Assembly: GCA_002110485.1 (NCBI GenBank)
Contig: MOWL01000088.1
Span: forward strand, 186,001-250,000
DNA: 64,000 bases
DNA from: Emergomyces orientalis
Lineage: Eukaryota; Ascomycota; Eurotiomycetes; Onygenales; Ajellomycetaceae
Direction of reading: 5' to 3'
Shown: positions 23,660 through 34,800 of the stretch, piece by piece
How the letters are laid out: each line of letters starts with the position of its first letter
How positions within the stretch are numbered: position 1 is the stretch's first letter
Notes under the pieces: model-generated
What the model saw: the letters and a program-made list of their open reading frames with translations, nothing else
The model's database searches: none
What the model was told of the DNA's origin: nothing
Translations under genes and position numbers: made by a program

Positions 23660-24890
23660 ACTTCTCTGAACCTGAAGAATTCTCCAGTGAAGAATTCCAA
23701 GACACAACATTATCAGTTATCATGAATGATATCAGTGAATTCTCAATGGCAGCGAACATCAATGAGATGTCACAGTGACTTCAAACAATGTTGAAACTGC
23801 AGCAGCAGCAGATTGCTGACATGCACGCAAACCAGCAACATCAATATAAAGAGATCCAGCAGCAACTGACAAGTCAGACCTCTGTCACGGAAGCCGCAAC
23901 ACCTCTGTCAGCAGAACCTGTAGAGGTGTCAACAAAGTCTAGCACAGCATGATTATCAAAAAAATGTCTAAGCACTTTCATGTACTTCAATGCTTCTGAC
24001 CTCACCTTATACTCGCTGTGGAAGTTGGAGATGCTTGCAAAGCTAGATGTGAATGAAGATGTCATTGATTTCTTGATTAATCAAGAATGATATGTGTATG
24101 ACTGACTGAAGAATTGCATCAGACAGAAGTTTCACTCATGAATAGAAACCTGCAAATCATCACTTCACACACTTAAAAACATCTTCAAACACCTTGATAT
24201 TTTGTTCAAAGATACAGCAACACAGCAGAAGGTGCTAGACTGACTGCAGAACACACATCAGAGGAACATCTCTCTTACAATCTTTTTATCTGATTTTGAC
24301 ACTAAGATCTTAGAAGCAGGAGGCCAACTCTGAGAGAATCAAATGAAGATCAGCATGCTGAAGAAAGCTTTGACATTTGAACTGCTGAAGACTTTTGTCA
24401 GTGTTGAAGAAGTCTTCACTTATGAGATATTCTGCATTCAATTATGAAGATTGAATGATTGTCTCACAAAGCTGAAGAGCATACAGACAGGTGATGATAG
24501 ATATTATACTTCAGCTGCCAACATGCCGGCGACCAGGAACAACACAGATGCAATGAATTGGGTGAACTCAAACACCTACACTCAAGCTAGAGTCTCTGCT
24601 GCCCGACCGGGCTTCCAAGTCCCTGGACTGACAGCTGAAGAGGCGGCCAATTGATGACAACACAGAGTCTGCATCAATTGCGAGTGTACAGGCCACATTG
24701 CTGTCAACTGCTGTTCTGACCATGTTCCACCTCATGAGAAGAAGAGAGTCCGCATCAACCACATCATAGTGAAAGAGAATTTGGATGATGATGAAGAGAG
24801 TGTCTCAATGAAAGCTTCAAGACAGAGAAAAGACTAGCTTCTGCAAAAACTCACTGACAGAAGCTAGAGAAGATTGAATGACAACAATTT
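23660..24890 (+). pseudogene. Gypsy-B gag, decayed
   Basis: The N-terminal part is rich in Gln and Met (LKLQQQQIADMHANQQHQ). The C-terminal part has a clear retroviral-type zinc knuckle, CINCECTGHIAVNC (about 24670-24711), that is C-x2-C-x4-H-x4-C. Many TGA stops and several frame changes are present. Confidence 0.75.
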
Positions 24891-27800
24891 GAAGAAAAGA
24901 TGGCAATGAACGCGATTCTTGTATCTACTGTGATAGATAGCATGTACAATATGAATGCCATGGTAGACAGCGGTCTATGTCATTATGCAATAATCAAATC
25001 TTCAATTGTAAAATGCTGTAACCTTCAGTGTATCTCTTTACCCAAGCCCCGACTCCTCACTGGATTCGACGGCCCGAAAGATGCTTACACCTGTTATATG
25101 GTGAAATTAGATATAGACATCGGCGGGCACTGACAAGAGAACACTTATGCATATGAGATAGAGAATCTAGATTATAATCTCATGCTAGAAATCTCTTGAT
25201 TAGCTGAACAGAGCATTCTCTTGAACACTCAAAACAGAACACTCATCTTTTCTAATGAAGATTGTGTACACAAGAATGATGTTTATAGTATCATGAATCT
25301 CAAGCAGATCTCTGTGAATGCTTATGAACTGCTTCAAAAGAACTTCTGATGAAACTGCATGCAGTGGAACTGCATGGCAATTTACTCAGCCAGCTTGGCT
25401 GACATTAAGAAAGCGCTCAACAAACTCATCATCACTAAACACACTGATCCCCGCGCAAAGCTCCCATGTCAATACCATGAATACCTAGACATCTTTCAAA
25501 AAGATGATGCCATTGAGAACCTATCTCCCCTACAAGAGCCTGAAGTAGATCATACAATTGAACTAGAGAAGCAAGATGACAAGACTTCTGAATCTTCATG
25601 AAAGCCTCTCTATAGCATGTCTTAAAATGAACTTCTTCTTCTTCACAAGACTCTCAATGATCTACTAGACAAAGGGTTCATACGCGTTAGCAATTCTCCC
25701 GCCGCAGCTTCTATCCTATTCGCCAAGAAGCCAGGCGGCGGGCTTCAATTTTGTGTAGACTATTGAGGGCTGAACCACCTCATGAAGAAGGATTGATATT
25801 CTCTACCTCTCATCAATGAGACACTCACTCACATCAGACACACTTAATGATTCACCAAGCTGAATGTGATTGCTGCATTTCATAAGATCCACATTGCTGA
25901 AGGCAATGAATGACTAACCACTTTCTGGACTCAATATGATCTCTTTGAGTGGGTAGTCACACCATTCAGGCTAGCTAACGCCCCTAGCATCTTTCAGAGA
26001 TATATTAATTGAGCACTGCAAGATTTTCTCAATGAGTTCATGTCTGTGTATCTGGATGACATTCTTATCTTCACCGATGGCTCCTGAAAAGAGCATCAAG
26101 AACATGTTCAGAAAATGTTACAGCAGCTTCATGAAGCTGGCCTGCTGATAGACATAGACAAATGTGATTTCGAAGTTAAGACTACAAAATACCTGAGCTT
26201 CATCATGAAAGCAGGTAAAAGTATTCAGATGAATTCTGAAAAGATCTCTGCTATTCTTGAATGAGAAGTCTCATGCACTGTGAAGAGTGTACACAGCTTC
26301 ATTGAATTTGTCAACTTCTATTGATGATTTATATAAAACTTTTCAGAGATTGCTCAACTGCTCACAGAGCTCATCAAGAAGAAATCAGTCTTTCACTGAT
26401 CAGTGACTGTCAAGGCCATCTTTGTACAAATGAAAAAGATGTTCATCAGCACATCTCTACTAGTGACATTTGATTCTGATCATAACACAATTGTGGAAGC
26501 TGACTCCTCCGGTTATGTTACAGAAGAAGCTATACTGCAATATGATGATAAAGATGTTCTACAATCATGTGTCTTCATGTTCAAGAAACTCAGTTCTGCT
26601 GAGTATAACTATGAGATCTATAACAAAGAACTTCTCACTATAATTCACTGTCTTGAAGAATGAGACTCTGAGCTTTGCAGTGTTATGAAGTTTAAGATAA
26701 TAACTGATTATAAGAATCTCAAGCACTTCACAACCACTTGTAAGCTCACAGAATGTCAGATGCACTGGTCAGAGCTTCTTAGCTGCTTTCATTTTACAAT
26801 ACACTACCACCCTGGCTCAGAGAACTCCATGGCGGACGCACTCTTCTGATGAGAGCAAGACATGCCATTCAATGCAGTGAACACCTGCTGGATCAACTGT
26901 GAACACTGAATCTTGGACTTGAGAATACTGATTAATCATGATAAGACTACACACAGAATTATTCATGTGTCAGTAGTCAGAACACTCTCACTTCAAATTA
27001 TCTCTGATATTGCTGATGTCTCTGACATCTCTTCTGAGACATTCTCTGAAGCGCCTTCTGAAACATCACTAGATGAGCTGTGGCGCCTGTCAGCTCTCAC
27101 TGACAAACAGCTCCAAGCTCCCACTGATACCATACGCCGGAAGGCACTCTGATTCCCCTCAGAACTACATGTGAGAACTGACATATCTGAATACTTCATT
27201 GATAACAATAATGCTCTTAAATTCTGTGAACAATATTGGGTCTCACAGTCTGAAACATTATGCATGCAAATCATGCAAGAGATGCATGACTCATGCATAT
27301 CTGATCACCTGAGCTGTGAACAGCTATATTAAATGATATCACAAGAGTTCTACTGATCTGAGATCTCAAATAGCATTCAACACTTCATTTAAAACTGTAA
27401 TTACTACTTATCAGTCATCTCATGAAAGAACTGTCAGAAAGGCCTTCTCAAATCACTCAATATTTCAAATTAAATATGATAAAATATTGTCATTGATTTC
27501 ACAGTGAATCTCTCTGAGAGCAAAGAATGCAAGAACATCATGATTATTGTTAATCATCTAAGCAAGAGTGTAATACTAGAACTCTGTGATAAGATAGATA
27601 CAGAACAGGTTACTGAAGCTTTTCTACAAAGCTCATTCTACTGAATGCATGGACTGCCAAGATCAATTGTGTCAGACCAAGATCAACAGTTTGTAAGCAC
27701 TCTATCAATGAGAATCTGTCAGTTACTGAAGATCACATGTCATCTATCAACTGTCTATCATTCAGAGACTGACAGTTTCTCAGAGTGAATAATATAGACA

Positions 27801-28530
27801 GTAAAGAATTATCTTCATAAGTTCTGTAACTATCTGCAAGATGACTGGCATGATCTACTTCTTCATGTGAAAGTTACAATCAATGACTGAAACACAGTCT
27901 TCACTGGTGTGAGCTCATTTTTTCTCATGCATGACTATAATATGAAAATACTAGATCTTCAAGAATCCACACAACTCTCAATGAATCTGTGCAATCCCAT
28001 TGAGGTCGCTGATAATATAGTAACAAAGCTCTGAGACACCTGTGACTGGGCGGAAGTATCAATGACAAGCGCCAAACAAGATCAAGAAGATCAAGCCAAT
28101 GTACAACAAGACCCCACCAAACAGTATAAGATTGGCAATCTAGTTTGGCTCAGTCTCAAGAACATTTGAACCACACGCCCATCACGCACGCTGGACTACT
28201 GACACGTGAAATATGAAGTCCGGGAAGTTCTAGACAGTTATAACTACTGTCTGAACACTCTCTCTGATATTCATGATGTCTTTCATACAAATCTCTTACA
28301 CTGAGCAGTCACTGACTCATTCCCCTCTCAAACAATCTCTGACTGGCAGCCGCCAGACATCATGGGGGAGAACAACAAGCTTGAATGGGAGATTGAAGAG
28401 ATACTGGATGAACAATCTCATGACTGCAGCTGACAATATCTCATGAAATGGGTGGGCTATGATCGCCCATCATGGACTGTGGGTTCGGCATTGTCCGAGA
28501 CAGCGGCTCTTGATCAATGGGAGGCACTGA
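24891..28530 (+). pseudogene. Gypsy-B pol (protease-RT-RNase H-integrase-chromodomain), decayed
   Basis: Protease: NAMVDSGLCHYAI (24955-24995) with the DSG active site. RT: DKGFIRVSNSP, KKPGGGLQFCVDY (25740) and FMSVYLDDILIFTDGS (26040) with YLDD. RNase H: IVEADSSGYVTEEA (26490) and NYEIYNKELL. Integrase lies at about 27.2-28.0 kb. The chromodomain lies at 28370-28530 (EWEIEEILDEQ, YLMKWVGYDRPSW). Frame is largely kept, but TGA repeatedly replaces residues that are normally Trp or Arg in this family. Confidence 0.85.
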
Positions 28531-28553
28531 GCTTGAGAGAAGGGGGGGGCTAA

Positions 28554-28799
28554 TGTGATGAGCTACACTCATGTTAGTAGACCATTTCACTTGCATGTCA
28601 ATGGAAGCTCCATGGTTTTCGCCGACCTAGCGGCCATGTCAATCAGAAATATGATTATCTGCTTCACCAGGCTCATAAAAGAATCTCATATGTTCACATT
28701 CAAATGCTTTTTCTTTTCTTTTCTTTTTCTTAACATTTTCTACTTTTTGTTATATAAGACCTATATTAGTGCCGAGCTCTTCGGTGTAGGCCTGTTACA
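28554..28799 (+). repeat. Gypsy-B 3' LTR
   Basis: 246 bp, same ends as the 5' copy, followed directly by target duplication ATTAG. It retains CpG at several sites where the 5' LTR has CpA or TpG, and the reverse at others. Confidence 0.92.
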
Positions 28800-29236
28800 A
28801 TTAGTACTGTGCTGTGTATGAAATTGAATACATCAGATTTCTGTTTTAAACACTCTACTCTATGTAGATGTGTGTACGGATTGTATAGATGAGCAATATA
28901 TTGAAGGTCATTGTATGCCTCTTCCACATGAATAATATTGAAGTGTAGAGCTTCAAATGAACAGCTTCTGCAAGTCATAGATCTCTGAGAGATGATATTA
29001 TGCATCTTCACTAATACACATATTTTGCATTCTGATGTTTTCAGCCTGTTGATCTCGGAGCCCGCGATTTCGGCGGGTATGTGTGTGAGGGCCTCCGGCC
29101 CGGCGTGTGCCAGGCGCCTATGCCATAGGGCTGCCGTGGCGTTGGTGGGTGGCCGCGGTAATGCCGATCATACGGCGAAAGTGGTATTATTCTCAGGTAG
29201 AGATTTATACTTCAAAATGTATTTCTTGTGAACATA
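28800..29236 (-). pseudogene. Copia-A GAG-pre-integrase fragment
   Basis: Minus-strand translation contains ALWHRRLAHAGPEALTHIP, the GAG-pre-integrase signature just upstream of Copia integrase, followed by ECKICVLVKM (the zinc-binding Cys pair). It lies in an unusually GC-rich, CpG-retaining patch (29040-29170). Cut by Gypsy-B on one side and by the mariner element on the other. Confidence 0.8.
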
Positions 29237-30766
29237 CGGAGGTTCATGTCAAAAGTTCTTTCCCACGCTAAAAACGCCACAAAAGTATAATATGAAGATA
29301 GCAAGCTTTTGAAGCCACATTCTATATCATATAATCTATATAATCATCTGCGGCCTTCTTTATATTCATTTCCCCCTTCTAGCTCTATAATCTTTTGAAT
29401 ATGAGTAGGAATCCGCTCTATCCATGCCTGTATAGTCTCCTGCGGCAGATCCTTCCAACACTACTCCCATGCTTTAATTGCTTCTGCCCGGCTCTTCGGA
29501 GCTCCCTTTGCGGTGGTTTTGCGCTTCATCCAGGGCCAGCAAGGTTCTATTGGATTAAGATCCGGAGAATTACCCGGCCAGAGCATTCGCCGGACATTGT
29601 ATATATCATAGATCCGGCGTTGAATATAGTGATCATGAGCAGGGGCCTTATTCTTCTGAACAATTGTATCCGGGCGTTCTTTTTCACACTCTTTAGCAAA
29701 GGGAAAGAGCTTTGGAATGAGGATTTTCTTCTGATATCTATACCAGTCAATGCCGCCGTTCATGCTGTGAGAAAGCTTGCCAGTTCTCTTATTTCATTTC
29801 CACATAGGCTTGCTGCCAGGCAGTTGATGAAGCTGAAGCTGTCTCATTTCATTTTCCAGTTCCCATTTCTCCTTCAAAAGAGGCTCCAATTCTGCATTTA
29901 AAGCCTCAATATCTTTAAGAGATTGAGCTTTTTCAGCAGCAGTCTCTGGAAGCCAGCAATGACAGGGACCTTTTTTATCATAAGAAAAGCAGCCCCAAAA
30001 CATGAACTCTGAAGACCCTTTCCATTGTTCATGAATACAACTTCGTACAAAGGCCTCATTCTTGGTTCGCCATATTCGATATCCACCGCGTCGATGAAGA
30101 AGAATAACAGAGGTTTCATCAGACCATATAATCAATTTCCAATTCTCAAGAGTTCAATTCTTATGAAGTAGACAAAACTGAAGTCTTTCTTCTTTCATTC
30201 TTTTAGTCAAACCAGGCTTTCATGTTGACTTTGTCTTCTGAAATCCAGCTTTCTTCAGAATTCTGTGAATTGTTTTGACTGAAATATTGAAGTCTTCTTG
30301 ACTGAGTTCACCTGCAATATCAGCACAGGTTTTCTCACGGCTGTAGCGATCAGTTCGCACCTTGGTTATAATCTGTTGTTGAACTTCAGGGGTCTGTTTG
30401 GAAGGTCTGCCAGAGCGAGGAGCATCTTTGAGATAGGTGTCATTAATGACAATGGGTTGAGTATTTGGATCAAATCCTCGTTCGATTGCGCGGGCATATA
30501 TAAGATTGATTGTACGAACAGATATGCCAGTAATGCCGGATATTTCAAGGGAGGTCTTTTGAGCAATAGATTTAAGGGTAATCACTAGAGAACGCGTTGC
30601 AATATCAGTATTAGAAGCCATCTTGACAAGCAATTTAATGAGAAACAAGAATATCATTCTTACTGCAGATTTTAACATATTTATGATGAAGCAGATTTGT
30701 GGGGTTTTCAATTTAGTGGCGTTATATAGTGGCTTGGCGGGAAAGAACTTTTGACATGGACCTTCA
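29237..30766 (-). mobile_element. Tc1/mariner DNA transposon, nested in Copia-A
   Basis: 1,530 bp between TA dinucleotides (29235-29236 and 30767-30768). Terminal inverted repeats of about 30 bp match except for a few transitions; the shared core is CATGTCAAAAGTTCTTTCCC. One transposase frame is on the minus strand. It interrupts the Copia-A pol region. Inactive, because of stops and a changed catalytic residue. Confidence 0.9.
29344..30621 (-). pseudogene. Tc1/mariner transposase, four in-frame stops
   Basis: The single frame from ATG 30621 to TGA 29344 is 426 codons and is never shifted. N-terminal helix-turn-helix region: ISGITGISVRTINLIYARA and SVKTIHRILKKAGFQ. Catalytic core: IIWSDETSV (first Asp) and WPGNSPDLNPIEPCW (the Glu of the DDE triad). 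The second Asp, normally in DNAPAH, reads NKAPAH. Between the first two catalytic motifs is a charged helical stretch (EALNAELEPLLKEKWELENE), a coiled-coil-like insert. Four stops interrupt the frame: two TGA near 30.15-30.22 kb, one near 29794 and a TAG at 29461-29463. Confidence 0.88.
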
Positions 30767-31469
30767 TAGATTAAGTTGAATTACACAATTTTATCTTGAT
30801 TGATTATAATGTGATTTAGTTCATCAATTCTCAATCTCTTTTTCTTGAAGAAAGGGGATGCCACAAGATTTGTGTGAAAATCAGAAACATATATTATATT
30901 TAGTAGAAATATTTATCTTACTCTTTTTAATAATTGTACAGCTAATCACATCTGTTCTGTGTCTTGAATGACTATCTTTGAATCTTCTATATATAGATAG
31001 AATTCTTCACAAGGTTCAAAGTTCTCAAAGCAGCTGTGATCATTGTATACATGCTTATTAACTTTTATATTATATATAAAGCTATCTTGCAGAGAGTATT
31101 GGTATCCGCTGACATGTTCAGCTATGAAGATGATTGTAATCAAAACTGTATATTCATCAGTTTCTTTATTCTTTGATGAAAAGTGTATAGTGATTACTAT
31201 CAGAGTCTTTTTCTTTCTGATAAAGATATTGTCAACAGATTTCTTCATTTATTTATTTTTTAGAGTTTTTTTAATCTTATTCTTTATTTCTTTTTGAGAA
31301 GTTTATCTGAATGAGTATTCTTTAATATTCATGACTCAGTATTTGATATAGAGATATGATTCTCTATATATATATTTATTTTATTGATTTTCTCTTGATT
31401 TCTTAGTGAATTTCTTGTTAGAAGTTTTTGCTGTTTTCTTCATGAATTGATCTTGATATATAGTAAATA
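30767..31469 (-). pseudogene. Copia-A gag-protease fragment
   Basis: In the minus frame 31248-30946 the string DHSCFENFEPCEEFYLYIEDSK resembles the Copia protease region after the DSG site, with the aspartate motif itself unrecognisable. The rest is AT-rich and stop-laden. Position between gag and GAG-pre-integrase fits. Confidence 0.6.
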
Positions 31470-31569
31470 TGTCGGACCTATCCGTCCGGCTTAGTAATTC
31501 TCTCTCCACCATATATAACTCTGTAGCTAGCATACCCCTTTAATCAATCAAAACATCGTACCTCTCACA
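31470..31569 (+). repeat. Copia-C 5' LTR
   Basis: 100 bp, TGTCGGACC...CCTCTCACA, very short for an LTR, with a TATATAA box in the middle. Preceded by AAATA. Confidence 0.95.
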
Positions 31570-31584
31570 GGTTATGAGACCCGT
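31570..31584 (+). other. Copia-C primer-binding site
   Basis: GGTTATGAGACCCG follows the LTR directly. GGTTATGAG is complementary to the anticodon stem-loop of initiator tRNA-Met (CUCAUAACC), as in Drosophila copia, which primes from an internal initiator-tRNA fragment. Confidence 0.6.
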
Positions 31585-31801
31585 TTTGCGCATAAAAACT
31601 GCGTACACGGGTTTCTTGTCAATAATAATCTTAATATATATTGCATTGCTTCATTCGATACGCCTCGGCGTTAAAATCGTCTTATTTTACCCCATTCGGC
31701 GCATTCTTAACCTCGTAGAGGGAAAACTCGTCAATTGACGATTAAGAACGCCCCGACGATTAGTATTGGCAAGAACCTGATAATTAATCATATAGAAAAC
31801 C

Positions 31802-34800
31802 ATGGCGGATCCATCCCGCCCCCCACGTATGAACACCCGGTCGCAGTCCCGCATTGAGCCCACGGGCTCGGGGATTGGCGACGACCTTCCACACCGTTCC
31901 TCGTCTGCTCGCGGCCGGCTCCCAGGGGCCTTCGAGAGCTCCGTTAACGAACCCCCCGTTACACCACATCACCCTGATACCGGCCTAAACACGGCACCAA
32001 CGACCGTGAGGCCGGCCCGATCCACCCGACATCTCGTCGAGCCTGAAAGGCACACCGAGAGCGCTGATGAAGATGAGGGTGAAAACACCTCAGCATTTCA
32101 GGCCCCCATCCCTCATTCAGACCTCTATTCAGTTTGCCGTTTAGAGTATGAAACAGAGCGTGAGAAATGCAAGGGATTGGAGCTGCAGCTCCGCATAGAG
32201 GAGCTCCGAACTCGAGCAGCAGAGGTCACAGCAGCTGCAGCAGCCGCCGCACCATCCTCTGCACCCAACCCGACGACTCGGCCCGCTCCCACATGGGATC
32301 CCGAGATTGGAACCAAGATTAGATACAATCTTTATGACCCCGATACACCCGCAGGCAAGGCAATTAATCAGTTTAGACAAGATGTGAAGAATATTGTCAA
32401 ACCCAATGCCCTGACCGGCACATTGAATTATGTGTTCTGGAAGACATCAATGACTTCAAGACTCACGGATGCGCAGTGTTGGGATATAATAGAGGAAGAG
32501 CAGGTTGAGGACCCGCTTCAGGACCTGGAATGGGCTCCTTTCTGAATGGCAAGGAATCGCTGGCTGTACGCATTCATCTCAAACTCTTTGAGTGCAGCGG
32601 TCAGACCCAGATTCATTAAAAATGACACTGAAAATAGAATAGCGTACACTCTCTGGCGCGTGATAGCTGAGGAATTTGCTACTCCCAAGACTCAACTACG
32701 GCGTGAAGCCACACTGGAGTTCATGGCATTGGGTGGCACGCAAGTAACAAATCTGCATGCATTCTTTGACAAGTTTCGTATGGTTATCTTGAAGTTAGAG
32801 CTGGAGAATGTGATCCTAGCGGATTCAGTACTGTTTGACACATTCTATTCTGCTCTTCCCAATGTGTGGCGGGACTATATTCAGAAGAAAGTAGAAGAGG
32901 AACAAACCTCCAAGTCCACGGCTGTCACATTGAATGTGCACTCGTTGATGGAAGAGATCCGTTCACGATTAGATCCTCCCAAGGATAAAAAGCCCATGCA
33001 ATCAGCGAGCACGGCGGCGAACGCTGCTCAATCGGACTCGCCAAACACAAACTCGAATTCGGCCCGAGGTGCCCGTACTCAGGGCCAAAGCCGTGGCAGC
33101 CAGGGCCGTGGTGGCCACCGTGGTGGGGGCCGCGGAGCCGGCAACCCGCCACCCACCTGCTCTCAATGTGAGAGGGGCCACTATGGCACATGCTGGCTGG
33201 CTAATCCCGATAAAGCTCCCGATGACTGGAGGACCTTCAATACTGCGAGGATTAAAGAATTCAGAGAGAAGAAGAATAAAGATAAGAAGATTAATGAAAG
33301 TCAATTAGCTATAACTGATGGCTCAGAGACATTCCAAATGGCGAATCTCGCGGAGGTTATTAATATATCTGCTTGTTTTGTAGAACCTCGTAAAGACTCT
33401 CTCACTATATGGGACAGCGGCGCAGGCTGTCATATAGCCTGCAACAGATCACACTTCTCAACTTTCTATAAGATTAACGGACCGACCGTTCAAGTGGCTA
33501 ATAGAGCCATTCTCAAGGTTCAAGGCGTTGGCATAGCCTCCATACCGGCGGGGGAGAGGCTGATTGAGTTCAACCATGTGTACTATGTACCCGGACTCTC
33601 TGCCAATCTCATTTCCGCAGGGCTCATGGAACGCCAGGGCTATTCCCGCCGTGATATGCATATTGAAGCTGGGAACTACTTTGAATTCTTGTCCCCAGCT
33701 GGCAGTGACGTGTTCTATGCCAATCTAGCTCCCAATAACGTCTACATTCTCTCCGATAACCCCCCGGTATTTGATGGAGTAATGAATGACTCAGAATTCG
33801 GTGGAACTGCATATCTTGCAGTTCCGAAGCCGAAGACTATTTCTATAGAGTACAATCCCAATGCTGCCTCCCTCGGCCCGTTCAGCCGTGAGGAGGTTGA
33901 ACATTTAATCAATTCAAAGGACCCCGATACTGACTCCTTCGTGGTGTCCCCGCCGGCTCGCCTACCTGCTATCATCCCGAAGCAGCTCTCTATTGATGAG
34001 TGGCACCGCCGGCTAGGCCATACCGGCCAAGACAACATAATAAAAATGGCCAGAGACCCGCGTTTCGGAATCGCTATTATCGGCCCGAAAAAGCTCTCCT
34101 TTTGTGCTACATGTGTTAAATCCAAGCAAAAACGTGCATCTTACAAGAATGCCCCACTGCGCAGAGCCACCTGCAAAGCTCTTAAGATATGGGTGGATGT
34201 GTTCAGTGGCGGTGACACTCTTGGAGTGAGAGAAGAGGAAGATATCTCATCATACACAGGCAAGAAGCTTGCGATGATCATTACTGATGATGCAATGAGG
34301 ATGAGATGGGTATTCCTATTAGAACATAAAGATGAGGTGCTAAAATATGTATGGATTTTCAATCAGTTCATGAAAAATCTTCTTGGGCGTGGCATTGCAA
34401 TCATACACTCCGACCGCGGAGAGTTAAACTCGAATGCGGCCAATGCCTATATGCTCAGTGAGGGAATTAAATGGGAGCCAACCCCCCCACATACTCCTCA
34501 ACAGGATGGTGTATCAGAACGTTCCGTCGGCCTGATTATAGAGAAGGCCCGATCACTATTAATAGATTCCTCAGCCCCCGAGAAGATGTGGGGTGAAGTG
34601 GTCATTGCAGCCACAGAGCTTCTTAATCTCATGCCAACCTCAACGGTCCTATATGGGGGCATAGAGAACGCGGACCCGAAACCAACCACCCCCTATGAGG
34701 CATGGCTAGGAGCTCTACCATCGGCACGTGGCATACGCCGTTGGGGCTGTAAGGCATTCCTAAAAATAGTGCCCAAACCTATTAATAAGATGGCTCCCCG

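Larger units (their letters stand above)
23180..28799 (+). mobile_element. Gypsy-B: Ty3/Gypsy chromodomain retrotransposon, nested in Copia-A
   Basis: It has 246-bp LTRs and a perfect 5-bp target duplication ATTAG (23175-23179 and 28800-28804), total 5,620 bp. A purine tract (AGAGAAGGGGGGGG, about 28535-28548) precedes the 3' LTR. Gag, protease, RT, RNase H, integrase and a C-terminal chromodomain are recognisable in order, so it is a chromovirus-type Gypsy element. Dozens of stops, mostly TGA, make it dead. LTRs differ by about 17 transitions and no transversion by eye. Confidence 0.92.
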
